A DNA stretch of 64,000 nucleotides from Holophagales bacterium UBA5704 (GCA_002420005.1 DIHE01000054.1:1-64000), one strand, 5' to 3'. Positions 1-9,064 are shown, counted from the stretch's first letter. Notes: a model not told the origin generated them from the sequence alone. Numbers and translations: made by a program.

Positions 1-533
1 ATTGCGTCAGCAGCAAGGTGGGGACGGGGTCGTCCACGATGGCCGGCCGAGCTTGAGCGGTGGAGTTTGCGGCAGCGATGCGGGGGAAGGTGGGCATCGT
101 CACGGTGGCCCGAGTGAGAGAGGTGGTGGACCGTGCCGTGCCCGATCCGAGCTGGGAACGAGCGATGCGCTTCAGCACGGGACGGGCCGGGGGAAGGTGG
201 CCGTCGCGATGCTGGCCAGCCGAGCGAGGGTGGAGATTGCGTCAGCAATAAGGTGGGGGCGGGGTCGTCCACGACGGTGGGCCGAGCTCGCGCGGGGGAG
301 TGTGCGTCAGCGATGTGGGGGAAGGTGGGCATCGCCACGGTGGCTCGACCGAGCGAGGTGGTGGGCCGTGCCGTGCCCGATCCGAGCTGGGAACACGCGA
401 TGCGCTTCAGCACGGGACGGGCCAGGGGGAGGTGGCCGTCGCGATGCTGGCCAGCCGAGCGAGGGTGGAGATTGCGTCAGCAACAAGGTGGGGGCGGGGT
501 CGTCCACGAGGCGGGCCGTGCTTGAGCGGGTGG
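1..533. repeat. 235-bp tandem repeat, about 2.3 copies
   Basis: The string ATTGCGTCAGCA begins at 1, 236 and 471, so the period is exactly 235 bp. Copies 1 and 2 align along nearly their whole length, sharing for example CCGATCCGAGCTGGGAAC and the block ending GCGAGGGTGGAG. Copy 3 fades near 533. Many frames stay open because stops are rare at this GC, but none resembles a known protein, so I treat it as non-coding. The array may continue left of the window. Confidence 0.9.
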
Positions 534-578
534 GTGGTTGGGGAGTCATCCCCGCCGAGGCCCAGCCAGGGATGATAT

Positions 579-594
579 ATAGAAAAATTTCTAT
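579..594. other. AT-rich palindrome in GC-rich spacer
   Basis: ATAGAAA and TTTCTAT face each other across AA. This 16-bp perfect palindrome lies in the only clearly AT-rich patch between the 235-bp repeats and the next gene. It could be an operator, a promoter core or a repeat boundary; nothing adjacent decides. Confidence 0.4.
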
Positions 595-656
595 TTGCGC
601 CTTCGGCTGTCCCTCCCTTCTCTTAGAGCCCGGTGCCTTTGTCCGGACTCGCGCCT

Positions 657-754
657 GGACCTGCGTGTGGCTCCCCGGGGCCGCGTGCGGACTTGCGCGT
701 TGCTCTGCGCGAGCCGCGTGCGGACCTGCGCGTGGCTCCGCGCGGCCGATTTTG
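657..754. repeat. Degenerate 32-33 bp direct repeat, three units
   Basis: Units start at 657, 689 and 722, each opening GGACyTGCGyGT and the first two closing GCCGCGTGC. They lie just right of the 235-bp array. No gene is recognised between 1 and 873. Confidence 0.6.
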
Positions 755-873
755 CGGCCCCCACCCCCTCCGGCCCCTTCGGTTCACCTCTCTCGCGGAG
801 AGGGATGTGGGCGAGCGGAACGAAACTCTCCATGCGTGCCCTAGAAGGAGTGGTATCCTGACCCCCATTGATC

Positions 874-1146
874 ATGGTGAACCTCAAAGAAGCCGAGGGC
901 ATCTCGGCGAGCTGATCGAGGAGGCGGCCTCGGGGCAGGAGGTCGTCATCAGGCGTGACGGCGATTCGACGGTTCGTCTCATGCTCTTCGGCGGGGCCAC
1001 GAGTTTGTCGTCGAGCAGACGACGGATGGGCGGGCCGGCCGACGATGGCCTCTCCCTCCATCTCTCAAGCCGCGACCTCTTGGCGCCGGAAGGTATCCAC
1101 ACGCCTGATGAATTTCTCCAGGTGCGCGAAGGGCGGGAGCCAATGA
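874..1146 (+). pseudogene. Decayed Phd/YefM-like antitoxin
   Basis: ATG at 874 starts MVNLKEAEG, the usual opening of Phd-type antitoxins, but this frame stops after 13 codons. A one-base shift at about 898 continues as HLGELIEEAASGQEVVIRRD, matching the family core (SELI-E-A-GEEVVI-R-G). Past about residue 45 the similarity fades and other shifts may be present. In this family the N-terminus binds DNA and the C-terminus neutralises a VapC or Doc partner; no partner is recognisable nearby. It looks like the relic of a toxin-antitoxin locus. The family call rests on about 30 residues. Confidence 0.45.
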
Positions 1147-1205
1147 GGTGGCGCGGTGTTCGAACTCGTCCCCCAGGGGGCTACCAATCCATCCTTCCTC
1201 CCTGC

Positions 1206-1775
1206 TCACTTGAACCCGGCGATTCTTCGCGCGGGCCTCAGCACCGACTCGTCGAGCCCTCGGCTCTCCAGCTCCGTCAGCGGGACCCAGGCGACGTCGT
1301 GGACCTCCCGTTTGGCACCGCGCAGGGGGGCGTCGCGGTCGGCTTCGAAAAGGAAGCGGACGTCGTAATGCAGATGCGCCGGGACGCCCTTGCGCTCCGG
1401 AATGGCATGGATGTCGAGATCGAAGGGGCAGGGCGTGATCGGCTTCATCTCGCGGAGGCCGGTCTCCTGAGAGACCTCGGAGCGCGCCACGGATTCGAGA
1501 TCCGGATCACCGTCCGCGTGCCCGCCGGGCTGGAGCCAGCGGTTCAACGCCTTGTGATGGATCAGCAGCAGATGGCGCCGCTCCGGGTCCACCACCAAGG
1601 CCGAGGCGGTGAGGTGCCCCGCAAGGTTCGACCGCAGGAGACAGTCGGGATGTTCGAAGACGAACGCGACGAAGGTCGCGAGCTCCCGGCGGTCGCGCTC
1701 GTCGAACAGGTGGGAGATCTCGAGAAATCCGAGGACCGTGCGGCGGGGGAGATCGATCTCCATCGCCTCGTTCAT
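1206..1775 (-). CDS. NUDIX hydrolase
   Basis: A 189-residue cytoplasmic protein. A domain starting LTASALVVDPER leads into LQPGGHADGD and SEVSQETGL, a relaxed NUDIX box: the helix E-V-x-Q-E-x-G-L is present, but the first glutamate and arginine of the strict G-x5-E-x7-RE pattern are displaced. This resembles the GGH-type NUDIX proteins that hydrolyse nucleoside diphosphates linked to other moieties; the substrate is unknown. The start chosen is ATG at 1775, whose ATGA overlaps the stop of the phosphoesterase gene, indicating translational coupling. It is the last gene of a three-gene operon with ABM and phosphoesterase genes, perhaps house-cleaning enzymes. A longer in-frame extension to 1961 exists but would overlap that gene. 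Confidence 0.85.
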   Translation of the reverse strand: MNEAMEIDLPRRTVLGFLEISHLFDERDRRELATFVAFVFEHPDCLLRSNLAGHLTASALVVDPERRHLLLIHHKALNRWLQPGGHADGDPDLESVARSEVSQETGLREMKPITPCPFDLDIHAIPERKGVPAHLHYDVRFLFEADRDAPLRGAKREVHDVAWVPLTELESRGLDESVLRPARRIAGFK

Positions 1776-2515
1776 GACCGCCTCGCCCTCCCGGTGGCGA
1801 TCCACTCCGCCCAGTCCGGCCGGCCGTTGCGGCGCGCCTGCGCGGCTGCTTCCTGCCAGGGATACGGAACCATCCTCTGCTCGACGCGCCAGCCCGCCGC
1901 GGTACGGGTGAGCTGGGCATAGCGCGCGTGCGGGCTGCCCGCCTCCATGACGTGGGGCCAAGGGTCGTCGTGGTCATAGGCGGGCAGGCCGACGCTGCCG
2001 GGATTGATCACCAGGCGCGCGCCCACGGACACCACCCGCGGCACGTGGCTATGACCGCAGCAGGTCACCGGCGCCGGGACCGGCCCGAGCAGCGCTTCGA
2101 CGGCGCTCTCCTCCTTGAGGTGAACCCCCGCCGCGGTCACCGTCTCCAGGAGGTACCCGTCGTCGTGCTCCGGCGTGCCATGGCAGAACAGGAGGTCTTC
2201 CCGCTCCAGGCGCACCGGCAAGCCGGTCACCCAGGCCAGGTGATCCGGCGTGAGGACCTCGTGCACGAAACGCATCGTGGGATTCATCTCCTGAAGAGGC
2301 TCTCGGAGGACACGGTCCTGATTGCCCCGGACGGCCGCGATGCCCGCTCCCCGATGCAGCTCCGCCGTTCCTGCCGGATCGAGGGGACCATAGAGGACGT
2401 CCCCGAGGTCGATCACCTCGTCGGCCCCGCACCGCCGCAGATCGGCGAGCACCGCCTCGAGGGCCCAGACGTTGCCGTGGACGTCCGCAAGGACGGCGAA
2501 GCGGGGGCCGCTCAT
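1772..2515 (-). CDS. Calcineurin-like metallophosphoesterase
   Basis: A 247-residue protein. The N-terminus reads FAVLADVHGN (D-x-H metal ligands), followed by IDLGDVLYGP (GD), VRGNQD (GN-D), FCHGTPE and CCGHSHVP (GHxH), the complete ligand set of the YfcE/MJ0936-like phosphoesterase family. Such enzymes hydrolyse phosphodiesters or monoesters with two metal ions; substrate not predictable. The end, VINPGSVGLPAYD, is typical of the family. ATG at 2515 lies inside the ABM stop (4-nt overlap) and its own stop overlaps the NUDIX start, so all three genes are probably one transcript. Confidence 0.92.
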   Translation of the reverse strand: MSGPRFAVLADVHGNVWALEAVLADLRRCGADEVIDLGDVLYGPLDPAGTAELHRGAGIAAVRGNQDRVLREPLQEMNPTMRFVHEVLTPDHLAWVTGLPVRLEREDLLFCHGTPEHDDGYLLETVTAAGVHLKEESAVEALLGPVPAPVTCCGHSHVPRVVSVGARLVINPGSVGLPAYDHDDPWPHVMEAGSPHARYAQLTRTAAGWRVEQRMVPYPWQEAAAQARRNGRPDWAEWIATGRARRS

Positions 2516-2814
2516 CGGATCTGCCGGTACCGGGCGACGTTCGCGGGCGCTCCCAGGAGGGGGACGACCTTGGGGATCACCGCCTGGAGGTGCGCCGAAC
2601 GGGAGTGGGCGTCCAGGGTCGCCTCGTTCTCCCACTCCTCGACGAAGGCGAAGTCTCCCGCCTCGCCCGGCAGGCCGCGCAGCAGGTCGTAGCGGATGCA
2701 ACCCGCCTCCCGTCGCGTCGGCTCGACCAACGACTCCAGAAGCTCCGCCAGCTCGTTCTCCTTGCCGGGCGCGGCGACGAACAGGGCGACGACGTGAACT
2801 TTTCCCTCGTGCAT
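2512..2814 (-). CDS. Antibiotic biosynthesis monooxygenase (ABM) family protein
   Basis: A 100-residue dimeric alpha/beta-barrel type protein. Key segments are VVALFVAAPGKENEL, EAGCIRYDL, FAFVEEWENEA and LDAHSRSAHLQ, the usual ABM/YgiN landmarks. Members include quinol monooxygenases and heme-degrading enzymes, but many have no assigned activity; no substrate can be inferred. ATG at 2814 follows a GAGAGA stretch. It is first in the minus-strand operon and divergent from tetR, so the 118-bp gap at 2815-2932 holds both promoters. Confidence 0.85.
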   Translation of the reverse strand: MHEGKVHVVALFVAAPGKENELAELLESLVEPTRREAGCIRYDLLRGLPGEAGDFAFVEEWENEATLDAHSRSAHLQAVIPKVVPLLGAPANVARYRQIR

Positions 2815-2870
2815 GATCTCTCCTCTGCCTGGGAGCCGGAGTCTATCAGCCACCCGACGGCGGACAAGGC

Positions 2871-2929
2871 TTGACAGACGGGTGAGGGGATGCCTACGAT
2901 TCAAACGTTTGTTTGAAACGGACGTTTGA
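2871..2929 (+). promoter_or_regulatory. tetR-efflux operon promoter with palindromic operator
   Basis: TTGACA at 2871-2876 and TACGAT at 2895-2900 are 18 bp apart, a good sigma-70 promoter. Immediately downstream three TTCAAACG-type half-sites occur: 2900-2907 forward, 2911-2917 reverse and 2923-2930 reverse. TCAAACGT (2901-2908) and ACGTTTGA (2922-2929) form a perfect inverted repeat. The site covers the expected transcription start and ends 3 bp before the TetR start, as expected for autorepression. Confidence 0.8.
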
Positions 2930-2932
2930 ACC

Positions 2933-3613
2933 ATGGCCGTGACCGAACCCCACACCGAGCCCCACGTCGACACCCGCGAGGCCTTGCTGGACGCCGCCGA
3001 GAAGCTGTTCTCGGAGCATGGCATCCAGGCTTCGTCGCTGCGGATGATCACCCAGCAGGCGGGCGCCAACCTCGCCGCCGTCCACTACCACTTCGGATCG
3101 AAGGAGGGCCTGGTGCGGGCGGTGTTCGCCCGCCGGTTGCGCCCGCTGGAAGAGGAGAGGCTGCGGCTGCTCGTGGCTTGCGACGAGGCCGGGGAGGCCG
3201 GCGTCGAGCAGGTGCTCGCGGCCTTCGTCGCTCCGCTCCTGCGGCGGGTGCGCGAGACGCCCGAGGGGGGACAGGATTTCGCGCGGCTGATGGGCCTTGC
3301 CTTCATGGAGCCGAGCGAAGAGCTGCGGTCGATGCTTCTGGAGGAATTCAGAACGACCGCGGATCGCTTCATCGCCGGGCTCCACGAGCGTCTCCCCCAC
3401 CTGTCGCGGCAGGAGATGATCTGGCGCTTTCACTTCTCCGCGGGTGCCATGGCGCACGTGGTGTCGTGCAGCCAGATGGTCGAGCGCTTCTCGGCGGGTC
3501 TGTGCAAGTGCGGGGATCATGAGTCCCTGCTCCGTTACCTGGTTGTCTTCCTGGCGTCCGGTCTGAAGGCCCCCGCGACCATGGGAGCCGAGCTGCAAGG
3601 AGAGCCTGCGTGA
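2933..3613 (+). CDS. TetR/AcrR family repressor of the efflux operon
   Basis: A 226-residue protein. Residues 14-60 form the TetR helix-turn-helix: REALLDAAEKLFSEHG, ASSLRMITQQAGAN, VHYHFGSKEGLV. The C-terminal part has the CecR-like pattern with HFSAGAMAHV. It probably represses its own operon (tetR, tolC, adaptor, RND pump) until a pump substrate binds; the ligand is unknown. A palindromic operator lies directly upstream. Its stop overlaps the GTG start of the TolC gene by 4 nt (GTGA), so repressor and pump components are coupled. Confidence 0.93.
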   Translation: MAVTEPHTEPHVDTREALLDAAEKLFSEHGIQASSLRMITQQAGANLAAVHYHFGSKEGLVRAVFARRLRPLEEERLRLLVACDEAGEAGVEQVLAAFVAPLLRRVRETPEGGQDFARLMGLAFMEPSEELRSMLLEEFRTTADRFIAGLHERLPHLSRQEMIWRFHFSAGAMAHVVSCSQMVERFSAGLCKCGDHESLLRYLVVFLASGLKAPATMGAELQGEPA

Positions 3614-4929
3614 AAGCCAGATTCCTCATACCCCTTCTCTTGATGGCGGCTCCCGCGCTCGCGCAGGAGCCCTCCCCTGTGACGCCCGGCAGCCCGTTGC
3701 GCCTCACGCTTCAGGAGGCACTCGGGAGGGCGCTCGCCGGCAATCCGGCGCTCGGCCGCACCCGGGTCGAGGTCGACGCTCTGCAGGCGCAGGTGGACGT
3801 TGCGTTTTCGTCCATCCTGCCGAAGATCGCCTTCCAGGGCAACTACACCCGCAACGACCAGTCCGTCACCTTCGGCGAAGGCGACGACGCGCGTACGCTG
3901 CTCGCCGAGAACGACTGGAGCTACCGGGTGACCCTGGCGCAGCCGATCTACGCCGGCAACCGCGAGCGCAAGGCGATCCGCCAGGCGCGCCTGGGCGTGA
4001 CCTCCGCCCGCTTCGGTGTCTCCGACGCCGAGGAGCGCCTGCTGCTCGGCGTGGCCTCCAGCTACCTCGCCGCGGTGCAGGCCGAGGCCCTGCTGACCGT
4101 CGAGCAGCTCAACCTCGATCTCGCCCGGCGGCGGCGCGACCAGGCCCAGATCTTTTTCGAAGCCGGCGAGACCACGCGGGTGGACGTGCTGCGCGCCGAA
4201 GCCGACACCAAGGGGGCGGAGCGGCGCATCGCCGCCGCCCGCCAGGCGCGGGAGACGGCGATGGGCGACCTGCGGCTCGGCCTGGGCGTCGAGGGTCCCC
4301 TCGCAGTGGCGCCACCGGGCGATTTCCTCCCGGCGCTGCCCGCCGAAGCGGCCCTGCTGGCCGAGGCGGAAGCGAACCGTCCCGAGCTGGCGCAGGCCAG
4401 GACCGCCCTGGAGATCGCCAAGCTGGAGGTGGCGAAGCAGAAGGGGGCCTTCCTGCCCCTGATCACCGCCGACGGCGCCTGGGTCAAGCAGCGCGCTTCG
4501 TTCCCGACCGACCAGTACGGGCAGCTCTCGATCCGCCTGTCCGTGCCGATCTACTCCAGCGGGGAGCTCAAGGGGAAGGTCGTCCTCGCCCGCGAACGCC
4601 TGCAACAGGCCGAGCTGCGGGTGCAGGAGGTGCAGCAGGTGATCCGCGAGCAGGTCCATCAGGCGCTGGTCGAGCTGGAATCCGCGGGTGCGAGCCTGCA
4701 GCTGGCCCGAGAGCAGCTCACCGCCGCCGAGGCCGAGCATGGCCAGGCGTCCGAGCTGTACCGGGCCCAGGAGCTGACCTCGCTGGAGCTGGAAAGTGCC
4801 GAGACCTCGCTGGCCGAGGCCCGCCGTGCCGTGGCCGGCAGCCAGCTCGACCATGACCTCGCGGAGCTGCGCGCCTGGGCCGCCGCCGGTCTTCTCAAGA
4901 AAACGATCTCTCCGGAGGGTGCACAATGA
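3610..4929 (+). CDS. TolC-like outer membrane efflux protein
   Basis: A 439-residue protein with a signal peptide (residues 1-18, cleavage after APALA). Two homologous OEP halves follow: the first begins LTLQEALGRALAGNPAL, the second near residue 255 with EANRPELAQARTALE. Long alanine- and glutamate-rich helices (residues 170-220 and 335-415) form the periplasmic tunnel. It is the exit duct of the tripartite pump encoded by the next two genes. GTG at 3610 overlaps the tetR stop and the stop at 4929 overlaps the adaptor ATG. Confidence 0.93.
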   Translation: MKARFLIPLLLMAAPALAQEPSPVTPGSPLRLTLQEALGRALAGNPALGRTRVEVDALQAQVDVAFSSILPKIAFQGNYTRNDQSVTFGEGDDARTLLAENDWSYRVTLAQPIYAGNRERKAIRQARLGVTSARFGVSDAEERLLLGVASSYLAAVQAEALLTVEQLNLDLARRRRDQAQIFFEAGETTRVDVLRAEADTKGAERRIAAARQARETAMGDLRLGLGVEGPLAVAPPGDFLPALPAEAALLAEAEANRPELAQARTALEIAKLEVAKQKGAFLPLITADGAWVKQRASFPTDQYGQLSIRLSVPIYSSGELKGKVVLARERLQQAELRVQEVQQVIREQVHQALVELESAGASLQLAREQLTAAEAEHGQASELYRAQELTSLELESAETSLAEARRAVAGSQLDHDLAELRAWAAAGLLKKTISPEGAQ

Positions 4930-5855
4930 AGCCGACCTTCGTTCTTTTGCTGACCGCTCTCGGGCTCTGCGCCCTGGGGTGTGGGGGTTCGGGCGCGGCC
5001 GACGCGGAGAAGCCGGCCGACGGCACGCCCGCCGCCACCACCGCCCCGCCGCCCTTGCCGGAGGACGTCCGCGAGGTCGCCTCGGTCGCCAGGCCGGCCC
5101 AGGCCGAGGACACCACCGAGAAGTCCCCCGCACCCGAGCCGGCGTCCGGCCCGGTCGTCGCGAATGGCGAGCTGGTGTCGCCGGTGCGCTCGGAGCTCTC
5201 GGTGAAGAACCCCGGCCGGGTGGCCCGGGTCTACGTCGAGGAAGGTGCCCGGGTGCGCCGTGGCCAGACGCTGCTGACGCTGGAGTCCGACTACGTGGCG
5301 CTCGAATTGAAGCGCGCGGAGGCCGAGGTCTCCCGCGCCAAGGCCAATGCCGGCGAAGCGGAGCGCGACTTCGAGCGCAAGAAGGAGCTGCTCGCCAAGC
5401 AGTCGGTGTCGCAGGCGGCCTTCGACCGGTCGCTCTCGGCTCTGGAATCGGCCCGCGCCGCGGTCGCGGCGGCCGAAGCGGCGCGCGATCTCGCGAGCCA
5501 GAAGCTCCAGGACGCCGCCCTGGTGTCACCGCTCACCGGCGTGGTGGCCGAGCGGCGCACCGACCCGGGCGAACGTCTGGGCGACAACACGGTCGCTTTC
5601 GTGGTGGCCCAGACCTCGCCGATCAAGGTGCGCTTCCGCATGCCCGAGCGCTATCTCGCCACCCTGCGGGAAGGGCAGCCGGTGCGCGCCACGGTGGACC
5701 CCTACCCCGGCGAGGTGTTCACCGGCAAGGTGACCCAGATCGGCGGCGTGGTCGATCCGGCGACCCGCACGGTGCAGGTCGAGACCTTGCTGGCGAACAC
5801 CGATGGACGGCTGTCGCCCGGTCTGTTCGCCCGGGTGGAAATCGACTTGAAGTGA
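4926..5855 (+). CDS. RND efflux periplasmic adaptor lipoprotein
   Basis: A 309-residue membrane fusion protein. A lipoprotein signal ends L-C-A-L-G-C with Cys19 as the predicted acylation site, followed by a proline/alanine-rich linker to about residue 75. The lipoyl half-motifs are GRVARVYVEEGARVRRGQ and LVSPLTGVVAERRTDPGE. A coiled-coil hairpin (about 125-190) and a beta-barrel (VRFRMPERYLATLREGQ) follow. It links the inner-membrane pump to the TolC duct. The protein stops right after the barrel (LSPGLFARVEIDLK) and so lacks most of the membrane-proximal domain. ATG overlaps the tolC stop by 4 nt. Confidence 0.93.
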   Translation: MKPTFVLLLTALGLCALGCGGSGAADAEKPADGTPAATTAPPPLPEDVREVASVARPAQAEDTTEKSPAPEPASGPVVANGELVSPVRSELSVKNPGRVARVYVEEGARVRRGQTLLTLESDYVALELKRAEAEVSRAKANAGEAERDFERKKELLAKQSVSQAAFDRSLSALESARAAVAAAEAARDLASQKLQDAALVSPLTGVVAERRTDPGERLGDNTVAFVVAQTSPIKVRFRMPERYLATLREGQPVRATVDPYPGEVFTGKVTQIGGVVDPATRTVQVETLLANTDGRLSPGLFARVEIDLK

Positions 5856-5865
5856 GAGGCACCCG

Positions 5866-8800
5866 ATGAAGAGGCTCGCCGAAATCTGTATCCAGCGGCC
5901 CGTCTTCGCGACGGTGCTCATCCTCTCCCTGGTCGTCGTCGGGATCGTCTCCTACTTCAATCTGGGCGTGGACCGCTTCCCCAACGTGGATTTCCCGATG
6001 GTGACGGTCACCACCACCGTGGTCGGCGCCTCGCCGGAGGAGATGGAGACCGACGTCACCGACAAGATCGAGGAGGCGGTCAACACCATCAGCGGCATCG
6101 ACCAGCTCACCTCCATCTCCTCGGAGGGGATCTCTCTCGTGATGGTGCAGTTCGAGCTGGAAAAGGACGGCGACGTGGCGACGCAGGAGGTGCGCGACAA
6201 GGTGAGCGCCGTGGTCGCCGAGCTGCCGCGCTCGGCCGATCCGCCGATCGTCCAGAAGCTCGCCACCGACGCGACGCCGGTGCTCTCCATCGCGCTCTCC
6301 GGTCCGGCCCCGATCCGGGACCTGACGGAGTTCGCCGACAAGACGCTCAAGCGGCAGATCGAATCCACCCTCGGCGTCGGCCAGGCGCGGGTGATCGGCG
6401 GCCGGTCGCGGCAGATCAACGTGATTCCGGACACCGACAAGCTCGCCTCGCTCGACCTCACCGTGGCGGACCTCGTACGGGCGCTCCAGACGCAGAACGT
6501 GCAGATCCCCGGCGGCCAGGTGGAGCAGGGCCTGCGCGATCTGACGCTGCGCACCTATGGCCGTGTCACCACTCCGGAAGAGTTCGGCACCCTCTCGATC
6601 GCCACCCGCAACGGCTACCCGGTGCGGGTGCAGGACGTCGCCCGGGTCGAGGACGGCATGGCCGATGAGACCTCGCTCGCCCGTGTCGACGGCCAGCCCG
6701 CCGTGGTGCTCCAGGTGCGCAAGCAGTCCGGCACCAACACCATCGCGGTGATCGACCGCGTCAAGGAACGCATGGAGTCGTTGCGCGCCCAGCTCCCCGC
6801 GGGCTGGAGCATGGTCGCGGTGCGCGACCAGTCGGCGTTCATCCAGGCGGCGGTGCACGCGGTGCAGGAGCACCTCATCCTCGGCTCGCTGCTCGCCGCC
6901 GGCATCGTGCTCCTCTTCCTCAAGCGCTTCCGCCTCACCGTCATCGCGGCGGTGGCGATCCCGACCTCGCTCATCGCCACGTTCGCCGCGATGCAATACA
7001 TGGGCTTCACGCTGAACGTCATCACCCTCTTGGCGCTCGCGCTGGTGGTGGGCATCGTGATCGACGACGCGGTGGTGGTGCTCGAAAACATCTTCCGCAA
7101 CCTGGAGGAGAAGAGGCTCACCCCCCGCCAGGCCGCACGCCTGGGTACCGCCGAGATCGCCCTGGCGGTGCTCGCGACCACGCTCTCGCTCATCGCGGTC
7201 TTCCTGCCGGTGGCCTTCATGGGTGGCATCGTCGGCCGCTTCATGAACTCGTTCGGCATCACCATGGCCTGCGCCGTGGCGGTGTCGCTCCTGGTGAGCT
7301 TCACCCTGACCCCGATGATGTGCTCCCGCTGGCTGCGCGCGACCCATGGCGGCTCCACCGACGCCACCGGCGAGAAGGGGGAGGAGACGAATCCGCAGCT
7401 GGAGAACCTCCTCACCGCCGGCCATTCGGCCCACGCCGAAAGCCGCGCCGGCCTCTACAACGCCGTCGAACGGTCCTACATGGCCCTCCTCGACTGGTCG
7501 CTGCGCCACCGCTGGGTGGTGGTGGTGATCATGCTCGTGGTGTTCGCCTCCGCGATCCCCCTCGGCACGGCGGTGGACAAGACGTTCATCCCGCAGGACG
7601 ACGAGTCGCAATTCGACGTGCAGGTGCGCACGCCGGAGGGGACGAGCCTGCAAGCGACGGCCAAGATCGCGGAGTCGATCGCCGCCCGCATCCGCCAGCT
7701 GCCCGAGGTGGAGCGCACGCTGATGTCGATCGGCGACGACCAGCAGCAGACCAAGAACCTGGCCTCGATCTACGTCGCCCTGAAGCCGGTCGAGGACCGC
7801 GAGCTCGACCAGTATGAGGTCATGCAGAAGGTGCGCACCGACATCCTGCCGCAGTACGCGGCGCTCGGCCTGCGCAACCAGGTGGCGCAGGTGAACGCCT
7901 TCGGCGGCGGCATCAACGCCGAGATCATGTTCTGGATCGGCGGACCCGATCTGGATCAGCTCAGCCGGTACTCGACCAAGCTGATGGACGTCCTCAAGTC
8001 GCAACCCGGCGTCGTCGATCCGGACACCAACCTGATCGTCGGCAAGCCCGAGCTGGGCGTCCGGATCGACCGCGACAAGTCCGCCGACCTGGGTGTCAAC
8101 GTGCAGGACATCGCCTCGACCCTCAACGTCCTGGTGGGCGGCCAGGAGGTGACCAGCTACATGGAGGGGGGCGAGCAGTACGAGGTCCACGTGCGGGCCG
8201 AGGTGGGGGACCGCAGCGACCGGCAGGGGATCGAGCAGGCCGAGGTCCCCGCGATGACCGGACGGCGGGTGGCGCTGCGCGATCTGGTGACCCTCCAGGA
8301 AGGCGAAGGGCCGTCTCTGGTCAACCGCATCTCGCGGCGGCGCCAGGTGATGCTCTACGCCAACATGCTCCCCGGCTACTCCTCGCAGACGGTGATCGAC
8401 GCGCTCAACAAGACTGCGGCGGAGCTCAAGATGCCCGCGGCGTACTCCTACGGCCTCACCGGCCGGTCGCGCGAGCAGGGCAAGGCGGCGGTCAGCTTCC
8501 TGGTCGCCTTCCTGCTCTCCATCGTCTTCATGTACCTCATTCTCGCAGCGCAGTTCGAAAGCTGGCTCCATCCGGTGACCATCCTGCTCGCGCTGCCGAT
8601 GACCGTGCCGTTCGCGCTGCTGTCGCTGCTGATGCTCAACCAGTCGCTGAACATCTTCTCCTCGCTCGGCATCCTGGTTCTGTTCGGCATCGTCAAGAAG
8701 AACAGCATCTTGCAGATCGCCCACACGATCGACCTGCGCGCCCACGGCCTGCCGCGGGAGGAGGCCATCCGCTGGGCGAACCGCGACCGGCTGCGCCCCA

Positions 8801-9048
8801 TTCTGATGACCACGCTGGCCTTCGTGGCCGGCATGATCCCGCTCGTGGTCTCCTCCGGCACCGGTGCGGCGACCAACCGCGCCACCGCCTCGGTGATCAT
8901 CGGCGGCCAGACCATGGCGCTGCTGCTCACCCTGATCGGCACGCCGGTGGCCTACAGCCTGTTCGACGACGTCGTCGAGTGGCGGCCGTTCGCCCGGCTC
9001 GCCGGCCTCTTCCGCGGCAAGGCGAAACAGCCGGTGACCGCGGCGTAG
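5866..9048 (+). CDS. RND efflux transporter permease (HAE1-like)
   Basis: A 1060-residue inner-membrane pump of the AcrB/MexB superfamily. It has the standard plan: TM1 near residues 13-33 (VFATVLILSLVVVGIV), a large periplasmic porter loop, TM2-6, a duplicated second half and TM8-12. GIVIDDAVVVLENI in TM4 carries the two aspartates of the proton relay. The FNLGVDRFPNVDFP start and FGIVKKNSILQ segment are typical of HAE1/heavy-metal-type RND members. It exports lipophilic compounds by proton antiport; substrate unknown. It begins 10 bp after the adaptor and is followed by a hairpin terminator. Confidence 0.96.
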   Translation: MKRLAEICIQRPVFATVLILSLVVVGIVSYFNLGVDRFPNVDFPMVTVTTTVVGASPEEMETDVTDKIEEAVNTISGIDQLTSISSEGISLVMVQFELEKDGDVATQEVRDKVSAVVAELPRSADPPIVQKLATDATPVLSIALSGPAPIRDLTEFADKTLKRQIESTLGVGQARVIGGRSRQINVIPDTDKLASLDLTVADLVRALQTQNVQIPGGQVEQGLRDLTLRTYGRVTTPEEFGTLSIATRNGYPVRVQDVARVEDGMADETSLARVDGQPAVVLQVRKQSGTNTIAVIDRVKERMESLRAQLPAGWSMVAVRDQSAFIQAAVHAVQEHLILGSLLAAGIVLLFLKRFRLTVIAAVAIPTSLIATFAAMQYMGFTLNVITLLALALVVGIVIDDAVVVLENIFRNLEEKRLTPRQAARLGTAEIALAVLATTLSLIAVFLPVAFMGGIVGRFMNSFGITMACAVAVSLLVSFTLTPMMCSRWLRATHGGSTDATGEKGEETNPQLENLLTAGHSAHAESRAGLYNAVERSYMALLDWSLRHRWVVVVIMLVVFASAIPLGTAVDKTFIPQDDESQFDVQVRTPEGTSLQATAKIAESIAARIRQLPEVERTLMSIGDDQQQTKNLASIYVALKPVEDRELDQYEVMQKVRTDILPQYAALGLRNQVAQVNAFGGGINAEIMFWIGGPDLDQLSRYSTKLMDVLKSQPGVVDPDTNLIVGKPELGVRIDRDKSADLGVNVQDIASTLNVLVGGQEVTSYMEGGEQYEVHVRAEVGDRSDRQGIEQAEVPAMTGRRVALRDLVTLQEGEGPSLVNRISRRRQVMLYANMLPGYSSQTVIDALNKTAAELKMPAAYSYGLTGRSREQGKAAVSFLVAFLLSIVFMYLILAAQFESWLHPVTILLALPMTVPFALLSLLMLNQSLNIFSSLGILVLFGIVKKNSILQIAHTIDLRAHGLPREEAIRWANRDRLRPILMTTLAFVAGMIPLVVSSGTGAATNRATASVIIGGQTMALLLTLIGTPVAYSLFDDVVEWRPFARLAGLFRGKAKQPVTAA

Positions 9049-9064
9049 GGGGGAGGAAAGAAAA

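Noticed and set aside
633..1922. 429-residue plus-strand frame across 633-1922
   Set aside because: It joins repeat DNA, the Phd relic and the antisense of the NUDIX gene; no single protein family fits.
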